Below, piece by piece: positions 1 to 14,370 of a stretch of 64,000 bases of DNA (positions are counted from its first letter, which is position 1; every line of letters begins with the position of its first letter). The translations under genes and the position numbers were made by a program. The DNA comes from Liolophura sinensis (lineage: Eukaryota; Mollusca; Polyplacophora; Chitonida; Chitonidae): positions 44,922,521-44,986,520 of the forward strand of contig NC_088302.1 in NCBI RefSeq assembly GCF_032854445.1. Reading direction: 5' to 3'. The notes under the pieces were generated by a model, which worked only from the letters and a program-made list of their open reading frames with translations, had not been told where the DNA came from and ran no database searches.

Positions 1-32
1 GGTATGTTATGATGAACCAGTTTAGAGGTACA

Positions 33-235
33 TGCAGTGGGGAAATCTGGTGGAGGTATATGCAGTGGAAAACTCTGGTGGGGGTATATGCAATGGGGAA
101 ATCTGGTGGGGGTGTATGCAGTCGGGAAATCTGGTGGGGGTATGTGCAGTGGAAAACTCTGGTGGGGATATATGCAATGGGGAAATCTGGTGGGGGTATA
201 TGCAATGGGGAAATCTGGTGGGGGTATATGCAACG
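33..235. repeat. 28-bp minisatellite, about 7 units
   Basis: Units begin with tgca at 33, 61, 89, 117, 145, 173 and 201, each exactly 28 bp apart, with a broken unit from 229. The unit is G/T rich and differs mainly at an aaaactct/gggaaatct position. Because 28 is not a multiple of 3 and the unit has no stop codon, all three plus frames stay open; this is not coding evidence. Confidence 0.9.
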
Positions 236-1567
236 AATGACAGCTGATGTTACATCGCGTTGTCAAAACCATTTATGGGACTTTATTGTGCACGCTTGGG
301 TGGCATTGCGAATAGTTAACAACTTCACCTCGGGCTGTACAATGACTGTAAACCCATAAAATGTTGTTACGTACATTATGGCCATGCAGTTGTAGTATTG
401 TTCATACACGGAATTGTGTAGGAATACAAGCATATGGCCAGCTTGAGAGGTAAGCCGATGTGCTGACTTCTGGAAGACATATTTACCGGTCATGCTCAAT
501 AAAATAGGCTTGGGGACGTAAATAGCTTAGTCGGTCTTTGAGTGGCTAGGTATTTGATAAGAGGTAATCCGTGCCAGTTAAGTCTGATCATAATGAGATT
601 GCAGTTTGACTGGGAGCGCACGCGAAGGACCACTTCATCGGTGTCTCCCTCTTAATTGAACCGCGAACTTTGGCTAGCCAGGTTCAGCCCCCGAAATCCC
701 TTCACCCTTCTCTAAGGTCACGTCTGTTGCGTTCAAGTCTTTTTTTCTCTCACCGGTAATAAGGGGGCTGCGTCAGGGGACGAACCCAAACGTGGTCAAG
801 GTCATCCGAGCCTCTGGCGCACACGTCAGTTGATAAATATGTCAATAAATGCTTCAAGAGGCATTGCCATTTTTTTACAAGGTACAAGAAAGAAACAATA
901 ACAGAACAAGTTTAACAACACATGGGGGTTAAGACCAAACAAGGCTCGAGTTAATGTTCATACAACATTACAGCGATGTCCTGTGCCTAGAGCCAAGCTA
1001 AAAGCATAGCGCGGTATCCGGGGAATGATTGGCGGAGTGTACATGCTATAGGTGAAGATCTGTCCTTCACGACTCTCTCATTCACACCACACAGGCCTTC
1101 TACGGGCGAGAACCAGCTCCAAAGAGACACAATCCTGATTAGAAGTGCGTCCGTCTTATAGTCAACTTGACAAATGTTTACCCTGGTTTATTTAGTCCGA
1201 GTTATCACCCTGAAATTGCTCGGTTGTCCAACCGACGGCTTTGCGTTTGTAATTGCATTGCGTGCACCCGGTTTTAGAGCTACTTCGATGAAGATATTAC
1301 TTTAAAAACTGTACATCAAACAAACAGTTTTTATATTGTTTGAAATGTTAAGGTGAGTTCCTGTCAGAGAAAGTATAGAAAAGGTATCTGAACTCCTATT
1401 TTAATGTTGTGATAACCATGACTCCCGCCTTTGAAACTTTTTGTAAGCCTTATGGTATACAGATCTTAATGCTCCGAAACACACGTATTACAAGATTTTC
1501 ATTTCCACAAGGCTCTGGAATATGTAAAAAAATTGAGTCTAATGAGTACAGTGCTGACACGTAAATT
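236..1567. other. Unassigned non-coding stretch
   Basis: No convincing exon, RNA gene or repeat family seen on either strand. Short open frames here have no recognisable motif and no splice context. Confidence 0.5.
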
Positions 1568-3325
1568 ATGATAGACAAACCGATGTCTCAATAACGATCC
1601 ACATGTGTGAACATCCACTGTGTGTAAAGTTTGCTGTAGACAAGCCGATGTGGTAAATCTCCATGACAAAATGGATGGTCCACATTTGTGAGATCTCATA
1701 TCCACTGGGTGTAAAGTTTGCTGTAGACAAGCCGATGTGGTAACTCTCCATGACAAAAAGGATGGTCCATATGTGTGAGATCTAAGATCCACTGTGTGTA
1801 AAGTTTGCTGTAGACACGCCGATGTGGTACAGTCTCCATGACAAAATGGATAATCCACTTTTGTGAGATCTCATATCCACTGTTTGTAAAGTTTGCTGTA
1901 ATCACGCCGATGTGGTACAGTCTCCAGAAAGGGATGATCTACATTTGTGAACTCTAAGGTCTACTGTGTGTAAAGTTTGCTGTAGACAAGCCGATGTGGT
2001 AAATCTCCATGACAAAATGGATGGTCCACATTTGTGAGATCTCATATCCACTGTGTGTAAAGTTTGCTGTAGACAAGCCGATGTGGTAACTCTCCATGAC
2101 AAAGTGGATGGTCCACATGTGTGAGATCTCATATCCACTGTGTGTAAAGTTTGCTGTAGACACGCCGATGTGGTACAGTCTCAATGACAAAATGGATGGT
2201 CCACGTGTGTGAGATCTCATATCCACTGTTTGTAAAGTTTGCTGTAATCACGCCGATGTGGTACAGTCTCCAGAAAGGGATGATCTACATTTGTGAACTC
2301 TAAGGTCTACTGTGTGTAAAGTTTGCTGTAGACAAGCCGATGTGGTAAATCTCCATGACAAAATGGATGGTCCACATTTGTGAGATCTCATATCCACTGG
2401 GCGTAAAGTTTGCTGTAGACAAGCCGATGTGGTACAGTCTCAATGACAAAATGGATGGTCCACGTGTGTGAGATCTCATATCCACTGTGTGTAAAGTTTG
2501 CTGTAGACAAGCCGATGCGGTACAGTCTCCAGAAAGGGATGATCTACATTTGTGAACTCTAAGGTCCACTGTGTGTAAAGTTTGCTGTAGACAAGCCGAT
2601 GCGGTACAGTCTCCATGACAAAATGGATGGTCCACATTTGTGAAATCTCATATTCACTGTATGTAAAGTTTGCTGTACACACGCCGATGTGGTACAGTCT
2701 CCATGACAAAATGGATGGTCCACATTTGTGAGATCTCATATCCACTGTACGTAAAGTTTGCTGTAGACACGCCGATGTGGTACAGTCTCCATGACAAAAT
2801 GGATGGTCCACATGTGTGAGATCTCATATCCACTGTATGTAAAGTTTGCTGTAGACAAGCCGATGTGGTACAGTCTAAAGAAAGGGATGGTCTACATTTG
2901 TGAACTCTGAGGTCCACTGTGTGTAAAGTTTGCTGTAGACAAGCCGATGCGGTACAGTCTCCATGACAAAATGAATGGTCCATATGTGTGAGATCTCATA
3001 TCCACTGTGTGTAAAGTTTGCTGTAGACAAGCCGATGTGGTACAGTCTAAAGAAAGGGATGGTCTACATTTGTGAACTCTGAGGTCCACAGTGTGTAAAG
3101 TTTGCTGTAGACAAGCCGATGCGGTACAGTCTCCATGACAAAATGAATGGTCCATATGTGTGAGATCTCATATCCACTGTGTGTAAAGTTTGCTGTAGAC
3201 AAGCCGATGTGGTACAGTCTCCAGAAAGGGATGATCTACATTTGTGAACTCTAAAGGTACACTATGTGTAAAATTTGCTGTAGACAAGCCCATGTGGACA
3301 TGTCTCCATAACGAAATAGATGAAC
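1568..3325. repeat. 84-88 bp minisatellite, about 20 units
   Basis: Every unit contains gtaaagtttgctgtagac followed by a gccgatgtggta core; for example the core recurs at 1624, 1711, 1798, 1886 and 1970 (spacings 87, 87, 88, 84). There are two subtypes: a longer one with catgacaaaatggatgg and a shorter one with cagaaagggatgat. They are interspersed along the array, suggesting higher-order amplification. The stacked minus-strand open frames across this region are translations of the repeat. Confidence 0.92.
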
Positions 3326-6300
3326 CGCTGACTTTAGTTCTATCAAAAACATTGCTCAGGCAGACATTGCCCTTATGTCGGATGATATTTATTATGCATA
3401 ATTCGATTATGTTTGCTTTTATTAGAAGGATGTGTGCGGCAAGGGCAGATATTGAAGAAAAAAAACTCTACATTCCGCGTGTAATGTATACAGGATATTG
3501 CTACTCTGTAAAGGTGTTGTATGTCAGTATGATCAGTTAAGGTAAATATATATTTACAAGTATTTTATATGTAAACATGTGCAGTGACAAACGTTGCAAT
3601 GACTCCTCCAGCAGATATGTTGTATGTCATTCGTTCCTTTAGTCTGCACATACATGTGTATATATATTTATACACGACCGATATGCGGAAGACGCCGAGC
3701 TGGAGGTATAAGCTGTCTGGAAGCTGGAATGTCACGTGACCCCGTATAACCTCTCAACTTCACCCTCCCCCAAAAACCCACACGGTGACATGCTATATAT
3801 GGCTAATGGATTGTCCTGAAATTGTCATGTTAAGAGAGTCTGTGATTTATGATAGATTGTGAGGGGATAAAAACAGAAATGTCGCTGATTGCACATGGAG
3901 AATGATGTGTGTATTATTTGGCTTGAGGGCTGGTTCTTGTTGGACAGGGAAAGTCCCTCGTCAAGTCTGGACCTCCCACAGCACCTATCAATCACACTGC
4001 TGATGGACCCCTGACATATTGTCTTATTACTTTGCATGTAGATCGCGAATTCCTAGCTTAATTAAGGTGTGGATGCATTGGCAGAGTAGGCAAGATGCAC
4101 GTTTTGTACATTTCCTGAAATCCTCTTCTATATGTAAAGTTTGGAATTCAGAAAAATGTACTGCAGGAAGTAATGCATAACATTTACTTTATCATTTATT
4201 TGTAAGGTTGATAACTACTTAGCTGCTATAGTCAACAACAAATCCCATATACTTGAGGAGATTGTTTCCTACATTAAGTATTCATAAAATTTTTTTTTGA
4301 AGAGAGTGCAGTGTTATATGTTAATGCGGTTGGATGATCTTGCAAAATTTCGCGTAAATATCAATGACTTCAAGTTTTTAAACTATTAAATTTATGATTA
4401 GAGTGCCAAAATATGCCCATTAAGTGAAAGTAAGAAATCAGCTGAAAATAAATGAGGTTAGAATTGAGACCGTTTTTGTTTGTCCACGATGTTAAGGTAG
4501 ATGCCGAAGGGTAGTGGTTTAATACGAGCACTCCAAATCCCTCCACCCAATAAAATTGACAGCAGACGTGTAAGTGACAGATTGTTTTATTCTTCCGTGT
4601 TGCATGCGTCCCAATCAAATAAATAAAAAAATAATCAAGGGTCCACTTACATGTAGAAAATAAGATTGCAACTGAATGTCGTTTAACGGTCTTTAAGAAA
4701 TTAGCGTATAGTAGGTAGTTATATATACAAGCATGCTTCTGCAGTGAGCAAACTCAGATTAGTAATGAGTTAATACTGATTATTTTTACAGAAATGGATG
4801 TCAGCATTTATTTGAAATAAAAGATTTGCGTTTTGTTTGCTGGTTAAACTTTGGAGAGTTAAATTTAAAATAGGGGAATGAATTATTTAAACTAGACAGA
4901 GCAGTAGAGGGAATATCTAGCAGTTTGACACGTCCCCCTAGAAAAAACGTGAAATATGAAGCGAGAAGTTTGAGTTTAAATACAGCGTCTCGTATACAGA
5001 AGATTTGCCCACACGGTCAACATATGTAGCGGAGAGCATTAGCGCGGTGGGTCATAGACTGACGGTACAAGTGGAAGCAGGATACGCCTATGTGTGTTAC
5101 ATAAAACACTTATTTGGCCAGGTATTTGTTTAGATCCCCGCAGACCGACGGTAAGGACACACACCTGCGCTCAGGTAATAGCAAACATACAGAGGGCCTT
5201 AGAAGGTTAGTCGGCTCGGATAGTGTACTAAGCTGGCAAATCCATTTTGTTGTTACCTTTTATATGGTAAGTGGCAAAAACTACCAAAGGCTGTGTCATT
5301 GGGTAGAGTCCAATAGCGGTCACTTAATTCAGTAAGCTTGGAGTGTGAGAGGTGAAGAGAGGTATTCACCCGTCGAGAGCCGGGTAAACACGCGAAATAG
5401 CTAAATCCAGGGTTGTCAAAGCCCTACACGTGTAAGTTGGACAGGTAAAGATTTTAACGTACTGGGAAAGGTGTCTTTTTAAATTAGCAGGTAAACAATT
5501 TTTGTCTGCGCTGTACATGTCGCCATACGAGAAAAAGATTAGCTGATATTAGGTAATTAAAATGGTGAGACACGGCTGATGACATACCTGTGCCTGTTGC
5601 TTAAACTTCACTTACCTACTGCTTTATCGCTAGTGTTGTCATAGAAAACACATAGCCCTATAGCGTTTGATGTGTGAAAACACGGCCTCAGCCTCCGCCC
5701 ACGGTATAGACATGCTGTTAGAATGTTTAGGGGATGTAACCTAAGGTTTACGTTGTGTGGAGGTAGCATAGACAAGGGTCTGTGATTATAGTGACTTCAC
5801 ATGCATTACCTGTGCGTTGTTACACAAGACGTGCTGGGGAGACGGTCTACAAGTAAAGCCCAAAGATCCTAGGTTTCTGTAGCGAGGGATCTCTACTCTG
5901 TCCACACGGATTACTCACCCTCTCATACACACAGTCCTTACCTGCCAATTTTAATACTCGTTCCGTCTATTTTTACAGGTGTTCTGTTGACTAGCGGATG
6001 AAACTCGGCGGTGTCGGGCAGCGCCACCAGGTAAGACGACGGATGCGGGAGACGCAAGGATGCGCTGATTGCTAGACGGACAGCGTTCAGGACCTGAACA
6101 AGCCTTATACAAAACTTACTGGACTTTACAAAGGGTAACGAAAGCAGCGATTACTGAGATACATCAGTATAAGTGTTAGCAGCGGCGGGAAAATTTCGAG
6201 GAATACCGCAAACCTTGGGCACATAACACGTTGGATATCGTGGCCATCTTGGAATTTAGTTGATGTTATTCGTGATTGGCCGAGAAAGAAAATAAAAATC

Positions 6301-9300
6301 TAAAAAGGGCCGCCTGTCATTGTCAGTTGAAGAAGAATCTTTCCAGGAATATTTTGACCAATTGTTTGAAGAGAGTGGTATCACATGATTTATTAGTAAT
6401 TGGGAAGAAAAGTAACGACCTAGCATTATTCAAGTGATTGTTAGGGAAACTGCAAGTCGTTTGAAGAACAGAAAATCAAGCCTTGTACATTTGTGGTGTC
6501 GTCTAACCCGTGAACGAAGGGTTAGAATTTAGTGTCTGGGTAACCACGACAGAGGGACGTGGAAATGTAGCCAGGGCATGTTAGCGGAACGCTTCGTCAC
6601 TACAGGGAAACTCGGCCCTATGTCACCGAGAAGGCTTGAATCAGCGGAGTGGCCACGACAGGAGTGTGAAATATGACAGAATGACAGAAATATGAAAGGA
6701 TCGATGTACTTACTTATCAACGCCTTAATTGGACAGGTAAGTCGTTTGTCAGACACAGCATTAATCAATATCAAGGCATTGCCCAGGTAGAATCTTACTA
6801 ACATATCCTTGCAGCCCAGACTAATTTAGTTTCCCGACCTGTCCATAAATCTTTGCCTGTGCTGATTATCTTTGATGTTACGAGTTTGCTGAAATGATCA
6901 GGTGCCCGATGAGTCGGTGGCGACGATAGATGACTAGCAAACCTTACCGGGTTACCCGGCGGAGCCTTTGATCAGTGTTCACCTGTAATAGCCTCTGATA
7001 CATCACGAGCATCATGTAATGTTTAGAGACTAATAACTATGTCTTCCAGGCCTATCTAATGATCCTGGTATGCCGCATATACACGAGTTTCCTTAATAAC
7101 AGCAAACATGCTTGACTCTTTAAAAGCCTGCCCACTAAAGCGATCAATATGGATTATACATTGAAATAAATAGAAATGCTGATCTATATACGCGAACTGA
7201 CCTCAATTTGCATCCTTAAGCAAACTGAACGTCGTTTTAGTTGCCCTTTATTTGGACTATTCACAAAACTTGACCAAAGAAAGCTTTGACGAGGTTCGTA
7301 TATATTTAATGGCAATAGTTATTAATAAATCGTCATATACTGTACCACATTCCATCTAAGACCCGGCAACTGTAGATAAAAGCGTGTCCATGAGAGAAAC
7401 TGTGTCAAGATCAGGTGTTCGTTTGACCATGTGTTATTACCTACCCTTCCGTCCACTTTACATTTCATGTCGACCACACATCAGAAACATGGCCCTTCAT
7501 TATGCCCTTACCTGAGCAGTACGTGATAGATTTGACAGCCAGTTCATTTTACCTACATGTACATGCCGCATTCAAAAATGTCTAGTTCTTTCTACTGAGA
7601 AAATACAGTAATTTTATCTTCCCTTATTTTGTTTTGGCGACAGTAAACTGCATTGTTCCAATCTGGTTATATTATTAAGAAAGGCTACAGCATCGACACG
7701 GTATGAAGTCTAGCTCTTGAAGAACGGTCTCTAGTTCTAGCAAGGCGTCTAGTTTTTATCAGATTTGGTTTGCATATCTTTGTCAACCGAAAAATAGGGT
7801 TTCACTCATGGCATAGAACAGCTTGGGTAGCACTAGGATGAGAATGCCAGTGTCACCTGCCTGATGCTTCACACAGCCTTCCCAAAGCTCGAACCCTTTG
7901 CTCAAACCCTAGCTGGTAACCCCTTCCTTAACCTTGTCTGGCCCACTAATAACTCCCAACGCCAATCCGTCCCGCTCCATCCGCCCTCATGAAGGGAACG
8001 TCTGGTATGCTAACTAACAGCGATAATTCAACAGATTGCTCTCAAATATATGGAACCTCACGTAAACGATGTACAGGGCTGACTAAGTTATACGACATAT
8101 CCAAATGATGAACGCGAAAATCAAATGTACAAAGACAACGGATCATTTAGTTCAGCCGGCGATGACTGCTGGTGGCAAGGAGACAGACGCACGTTAGGTG
8201 TATTTGACAAGAGCAGAGGGGCCCTGTTAGGGCTCGGGGAATTCGCCCGACCCTCCCAAGGTGAAAAGTTCACTGCTTCAAGACTTGTTCTGGCCCAAGC
8301 GGCTGTTTCAACCAGGCGTGAAATCGTGCGAATTAGATCGGCACTCGGTGTCGGCCATCTCCCTGTACAGCGTTCTTTTAGGCGCAGGATTCAATCTGTT
8401 TTCCTTTAATTGTACCTGATTGTGGCAGTGTTATTTGTCAGCTATTCCGACGGTTTTAGGGTTACAAAGAGAGGGTCAGAGAAAAGTAACAACCAGTTTT
8501 ACAGACGATTGCCTTCTATTGTAGGTAAAGCGGTGTCTCTTGATGTGTCAAAATTCAGCGTATAACAAATCAAATTGAAAATTTCATGCCAGTCTTCACC
8601 AGGGAGCCTTCAGGCCGTCCACTCTGTAGTTCTCCTGGACAAATTGCATTTCTGTATGAATGTGTGCCGAATCGAGTTGGTTTCATGAGGCTAAACAAAC
8701 TGACCATTATTCTTGAACATTAACCATTATGCCAAGTTGGGCTGTACAAGACAATGTAATAAACAATCAAACCATTTTGCACTCTATTATCGAAGTTTGC
8801 ACTATATTGTCAGTCCTGTAAAATCAGATAAGTTTAAGAATATTAAAGTGTTATGTCTTAGACAATATATCAGGTGTAAATTTGCAATTTCCAGTTCGAA
8901 AAATTTGACATCTTGCTTTGCCCAAGTATAACAAACATTTAGCAATAGAGGAAGGTTAACATTACCTGCAAGAAAAACGTGTTAAGACGTAATGCTAGGA
9001 TGGTCACCAACATTGAAACACGTCCTTTTGCTATTTGTCAAGCCTGTACAACTGGAAATTTTTACGTCCAAATCTATAATTATCTTTCAAAAGAGCGATA
9101 TTTCTTAAGGTGCAGAAAAGGGTATGGAAACGTAATGCTAGAGATGCTGTTCATGGAATTTAATATTGTGTAGAATAAATGCACTGAACCAAGTCACCCC
9201 GGGCTGAATTTTTTTCTCACGTCTGTAGGGGCTGTCATCAGTCAGACACATTCTCGTGGTACAGAGTACTTGTGACTATAGAAAACTGTGGCGGAGTTAC

Positions 9301-12300
9301 TGATGCTCACTGAGATAGGAGGAGGCGACGAGCTGATGAGATCTGACAAGACGATAAAGTCCTGTATTCTTCCCAATTCACATTAAATTGATATATAAAT
9401 ATGAAAGAACCCACAAAGAAGTAACAAAACCAGTAGAGCATTATAATCCCGGTTTGCTGTCCATGTAGACAAGGCGACTGTATACATCAGACTGATACAG
9501 GGTTTGCTTGACTTCAGTTTTGATGCACTGTCTATAAATCAAAACCTGAGTCTTACAAATTGCTATGTACATTTAAGAGATATAATACCGCTTGCACAAA
9601 GCGATCGTACCATGGCAGCTCATGTTAAAGTATATGTTGCCAGGGTAGTTACAGTCAGCTTAGACATAAGCTTCAAGTCGTCAGATGGGCTGTTTTGGAA
9701 AAGTGTTATATCTTTTGATAAATTCAAGTCGTGTGTTGGAAACCACTGCGTGAGAATGTCTGTCAGAAACTTGTCGCATTACGGTCGTTTTCACTGGAGT
9801 CTGTCCACCCATCGTTCAAGCCATAAATAACAATAAAATACAACCATGATCACGAACAAAACTCAGAGCAGATGATGACTAATCGTGTTCAAAATCCTGC
9901 CCTCCCGCCCCCCTTGTTTTGGACAGGGGGTGGTGGTTTCCACCGAGCTTGACTAGATTTCGTTGATGCAGTGTTTAATTGTAGCATAACCGTCTTCATT
10001 TATTTGGCACCCTTGTATAAATGCATGTATCGAAATACGACATATATATTACAATATAATGGACTAAAGTATACAGAGTAAAATGATAGCAACGATGACT
10101 GTGTCATAGCTGACAAGCTTTAAATATCTATGCTTCATGTACACGTAAACTTCCAGAATTTACAGAAATAAAAGAAAAACGAAAGTCATGAAGGCTGTAA
10201 GCGATTTAACTTCATGAACGTGAATTAGCGCATAAATATATAACTGAATATTCAGTTTCGTTGTTGTTGCAAATGGGTGATCAGATCTGTTGACTGCTGT
10301 ACTGATAGCATTGGATCAAAATATCTCACATGCCTATTGCTGCTACATACACTTTATTAAAGATACTTTCAAAACATAATCTTATACGGCACTGTTGACA
10401 TGAATGATTATCCTCAATAAATCCTACTTTAACGGGTGTTAAATTAACCCCAGTTGAAACCTCTACCATACCTTTCAGTGATCTAGGTATTGGCCCTGAG
10501 ATTTCTATTTGGAACATAATTAGTATTTGAGCAGCTCATACGCGGTGAATGCATATAATGAGGCGCACTTGCTCGGAAAAAAGTTGATATGCGAAAAACG
10601 ATGATAAATGCGTGAGCGACGTGCCGTGTCTAGAAGGCACGAGGATTAGCTAGAAAGTACGGTCATGGCTGTGACAAGTGGAGTGGAATGCCAGTGCTCG
10701 CACTTGCAGGGAAACCCGACCGACGGGGTCCGGTCGGGCCCGCTGGTGTTTACCTGGCGTAGTATTTTACCTCAAAAAAGATCATATATGACATTTATAA
10801 CAGAATATTACACCTCTCATTTTTGTCAGAAAGTAGGTACAGACTGGAATGAACCAAACACGTATGCTAGGTACGAAGACTTAGAGGATCAACACAAAGC
10901 TGTGTTTCTGTGTGTGTTTTTTTTTTTGTTTTTTTTTTTTTGCAGCCAGGTGTTGATCGTTGAGTCCACCCACTTAATGGTATAGGCAGTGAATATTTTA
11001 CCTGTATCTTACAGGTATTCTCTGGGATGGGTAGTGAAGCGACATGTTTGTAACAGCAAATTTCGATATTTGTTTACAGATTTGTACGCTACATGGAGGG
11101 GTGTTGTGAGTGTTAGCAACCTAACCGATAAATAACAACAAACCATAAAATGCAGCCGATTGTCGAACACCTAGAATACAGTATTGGCGACATACCTTGC
11201 ACCTCTATCGTTCTTTATTTGTAGACCTAGTGTCTGGCTTTGTTTATTTTGATATGGTGCAAAAACGTATAGTAAACATACACCTGTTATTCCAAACGGG
11301 TGCTGTTTTGTTTTCTATTTGCACTTTTTCTTTGAGCTTTCTCCTTGGACTCTCCTTCGTACATTGCATATACTGTATAGGGTAATGACGTGGAAATACA
11401 TTAACCCTTTTCACAAGGCTTATTAATTGAGACATGAGCATTGCCTTTTCACCATTTGAAGCTCATATCAATACTTACAGGTTAATTAATTAAATTAAGT
11501 TTGTTTAACTAAAGAATTCAGATTATATCCAAGTTAGCGTAAAGAAGCAAGTATGAGAGATAATCTGAATGATCTGAAAACAAAGGCATAATCAGTGTGA
11601 ATATATAGAGTGACCACCCTGCCAACTGATCACGAAACTGAATTTTTGATACAAGTTTATTTCAGAAAATAAAAGGCGTTAAAAAATAAAACTGTTAAAT
11701 AAAATCCTCGCGTTAGATATTTGTCAGAACAGTTGCAGTCGCAAACCGCAACTTACATACTAGTATAGTACACGATTTAGACTCTGATTAAATGTGTGCG
11801 CCCCGAATTAACATTCATTGCGCCTTACAACATTATCGAAAGCCGTTGACAGTGGTTCTTTACTTGAATTCGTCCTAATTTCTTACTTTATATACTTTTT
11901 TTCTGTGATTTGTGTTAAGTTGTTTCTTGAAATGGTCTTGTGATTATTGACCAGGAGTTAACATTCATTACGAGTAACATTTTTGCCATGTGTTGGATTG
12001 TGACTGTATACAAAATGTTGATGGAATGACAGCCGAGTTGGCGCATATCTACAAACACTTGAATATGTAATTTATACTGAAATATTTGAGAGAATATCTT
12101 TACATCCGAGAAGTGGTTTCATTAATTCCTTCATTAAATAACAGAATATCTTAGGCTTTTATGCTGTAGAAATAAGTTATGAGTAACAATGAAAAACACA
12201 GACGCATTGTAAACTATGTTCTGTTCAATTTAGGTTAAAACGTTTTTTTTTTATATAACCAGTACTTGTGTGTAAAGAGGTGACGTCATTCCCACCAGCT

Positions 12301-13190
12301 TGCCCTTGGCAAACGGCCGTCAATCTCAGTCTGTCTGATACACTCGGCTTTACCCACACAGTCTTTTATGCCTTACTCATTTTAATATACACCCAGGAAA
12401 TTAAAATGTTGTTTGACGTCTGATAAGACCTGGTTTGCTTGCTGTACTTTTTTCTAATTACAGGTAATTTATCTCTGCACCGTGTGGTGTTTATTTCAGC
12501 CCATCAGGTGTAAACTTTCAGTTTGATTTCATCACCTGTCACTCACATTTAACTACTGTAATTCTTCAGCCTTATCGTACATCTTACGTTTACATTATCC
12601 ACATTACATAGGTGATACAGGTGTTTTTTTTCTGTCTACACAGTGATTAAACCGTGCTTTTATTAAGCCAGAATAACCAGGCGAATCACCATTGTTCGGG
12701 TTAACAAACATTTGTATATTCCAAACTGATGAGAGAAATCGCTTAAGAAACCTAAACGGACAAACATTGCCGGAACCTTGCATTACATTTGGCAAAACTT
12801 CCAACTCACCAAAAGTCAAATTAATCTTTTCCCGTCCTGTATTCGATAAACAGTGTTTAAGAATTTTCTATAGGGAACAGGTTATTTCAGGTGGAATTCT
12901 GTGCAGATAAACTTGGAATATATATTTTACCTGTCTTATGGAGAAAAACAATGTGTTGTATTGTTGTGTTTTTTAAGAGATGGGTCAAGTAATTAAGCTA
13001 CTTCTCAATGCTGGTTTGTTGCATAATGTTTAATGTATACGCTTGTTAAAAACCCGTATTGTTGTCAATATAACCAGACTATACATCATTGGTCTCTAGG
13101 CATGAAGACAATCACCAGGGTCTTTGTGGCGGGCATTCCTTGGAATCAACCCGTCAGTATACTTTATACTTTGTGCCTATTCCCACAACA
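3326..13190. other. Long stretch without a supported gene
   Basis: About 9.9 kb upstream of the ADAMTSL gene. I see no domain-bearing reading frame, tRNA or tandem array. Apart from a possible 5' exon at 5979-6030 and one MITE-end-like fragment near 10070-10125, nothing can be assigned. It could hold the promoter and 5' exons of the ADAMTSL gene, but this is inference from position only. Confidence 0.4.
5979..6030 (+). other. Candidate 5' exon with start codon (weak)
   Basis: A good acceptor (pyrimidine-rich, ending ttttacag) precedes 52 nt that contain an ATG at 5998 and run in frame (MKLGGVGQRHQ) to a consensus donor gtaaga at 6031, in phase 0. The first recognised ADAMTSL exon at 19078 starts in phase 0, so the two could join, but the joined N-terminus would lack an obvious signal peptide. 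An intermediate exon may exist, or this may be chance. Confidence 0.2.
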
Positions 13191-13335
13191 TAGACTCGTG
13201 TGATACAGCTCCTATAATCGGAATGATATTTATACAGTCCTATTGTCGGAGAGATACTGATACCTACTCTCAGGGTGATATTTTATAGGCCTACAGCTCC
13301 TAATGTCCAATTGATACTGATACATAGGGGATATG
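13191..13335. repeat. Degenerate left edge of the 29-bp array
   Basis: Divergent copies of the gtgatacttata/cctatagtcgga unit, for example gtgatacagctcctataatcgg, appear from about 13199. They mark the old edge of the array that resumes at 14336. Confidence 0.7.
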
Positions 13336-14335
13336 ACCCGGAAATATCAAATTTATTATCATTTGTGGAAAATTTGCGAGGAACAAATGAAAACTACTAC
13401 TCGAGTTTATTAAATTTGATATCGAGGGTCACGAATTTCATATCCTATTTATCCCATAAATGCCTTATGGTGAATTTATAGCGGGAAAAAACATTACGAT
13501 TTAATTTTTTCGGAAAATGCGCCGACATCTAACCGCGTAGTGATATCAGATATATAGGTCAAGTGAAACGTCATCAGTAAGTGACAAGTACGTGGCGGAG
13601 TATAATATAGTACAGACAAAATATATTTACATAACGACGTTTTTATACCATAGACATGTCAAAAGTTCGCTTTATACAATATATCGTTCAATACGTTAAT
13701 ATTCATAACAAGAACATTACAGTCTATTACAGAAATAATTACTGTCTAAAAATAGAGAAATTTAACGTGCGCTGAGTACACGCAGTGCAACGTTCAAAGA
13801 AACAACTGAAAGTTTAAGATAACGAAGTTTGAATAAGCGAAACAGTCTACAGAGTATTGATTACTAACAGAATTTAAAAGTATGGGATTGGAGATATTAT
13901 GGGTTTCATCTGAATTATGTCAGAATTAGCGAAGTACAAAGTTTTAGGAAAAATAATGGCCTACCCGATGTTTCCGTTCTGGGGATTTTACTTAGCCTTC
14001 GTAGCGATAGCTGTATGTCGTAGTCAATGCCGAGGATTTCCATATTGATTCGATTATCTCTTGTCACATTTATAACTCTAGCGTGTCATTTTGTGTCAAT
14101 TTTTACGTACCCCTGGTCGAAAGTCAGCCATGTTGACATTTGCAGACGACAAGAAAAAATTGTAAAAAAAAAAGGTAGTGCCTGTACAGCAGGAGTGTAA
14201 CTTTTGATTGGTCGATTTGATGAATGAAAGATACATGGATCAATCAAAATGGCGGAATTTATATTACACGGGGGCATATCAAAACGATATGTCATGCCTT
14301 TATTACCTGGAAAAATGAACATTTATGAGATAAAT
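13336..14335. other. About 1-kb insertion splitting the 29-bp array
   Basis: Array units end near 13335 and resume at 14336-14370, so the intervening kilobase is probably an insertion or unique spacer. It starts with an imperfect inverted repeat (ggatatgac...atatcaaattta near 13327-13366 against its complement near 13408-13446). No transposase-like frame was seen and no target duplication could be defined. Confidence 0.35.
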
Positions 14336-14370
14336 CCCCCAATAGTCGGAGTGATACTTATACGTCACCT

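Noticed and set aside
1566-3155. Stacked minus-strand frames with a recurring STANFTHSGYEIS motif
   Set aside because: They are translations of the 84-88 bp minisatellite; unit length is not constant in frame and there is no start, splice or domain context.
8125-8409. 94-codon plus-strand open frame
   Set aside because: No motif, no splice context, no similarity I recognise; length is within chance in a window this size.
10665-10985. 106-codon open frame
   Set aside because: The C-terminus runs through a poly-T tract and there is no domain; probably chance.
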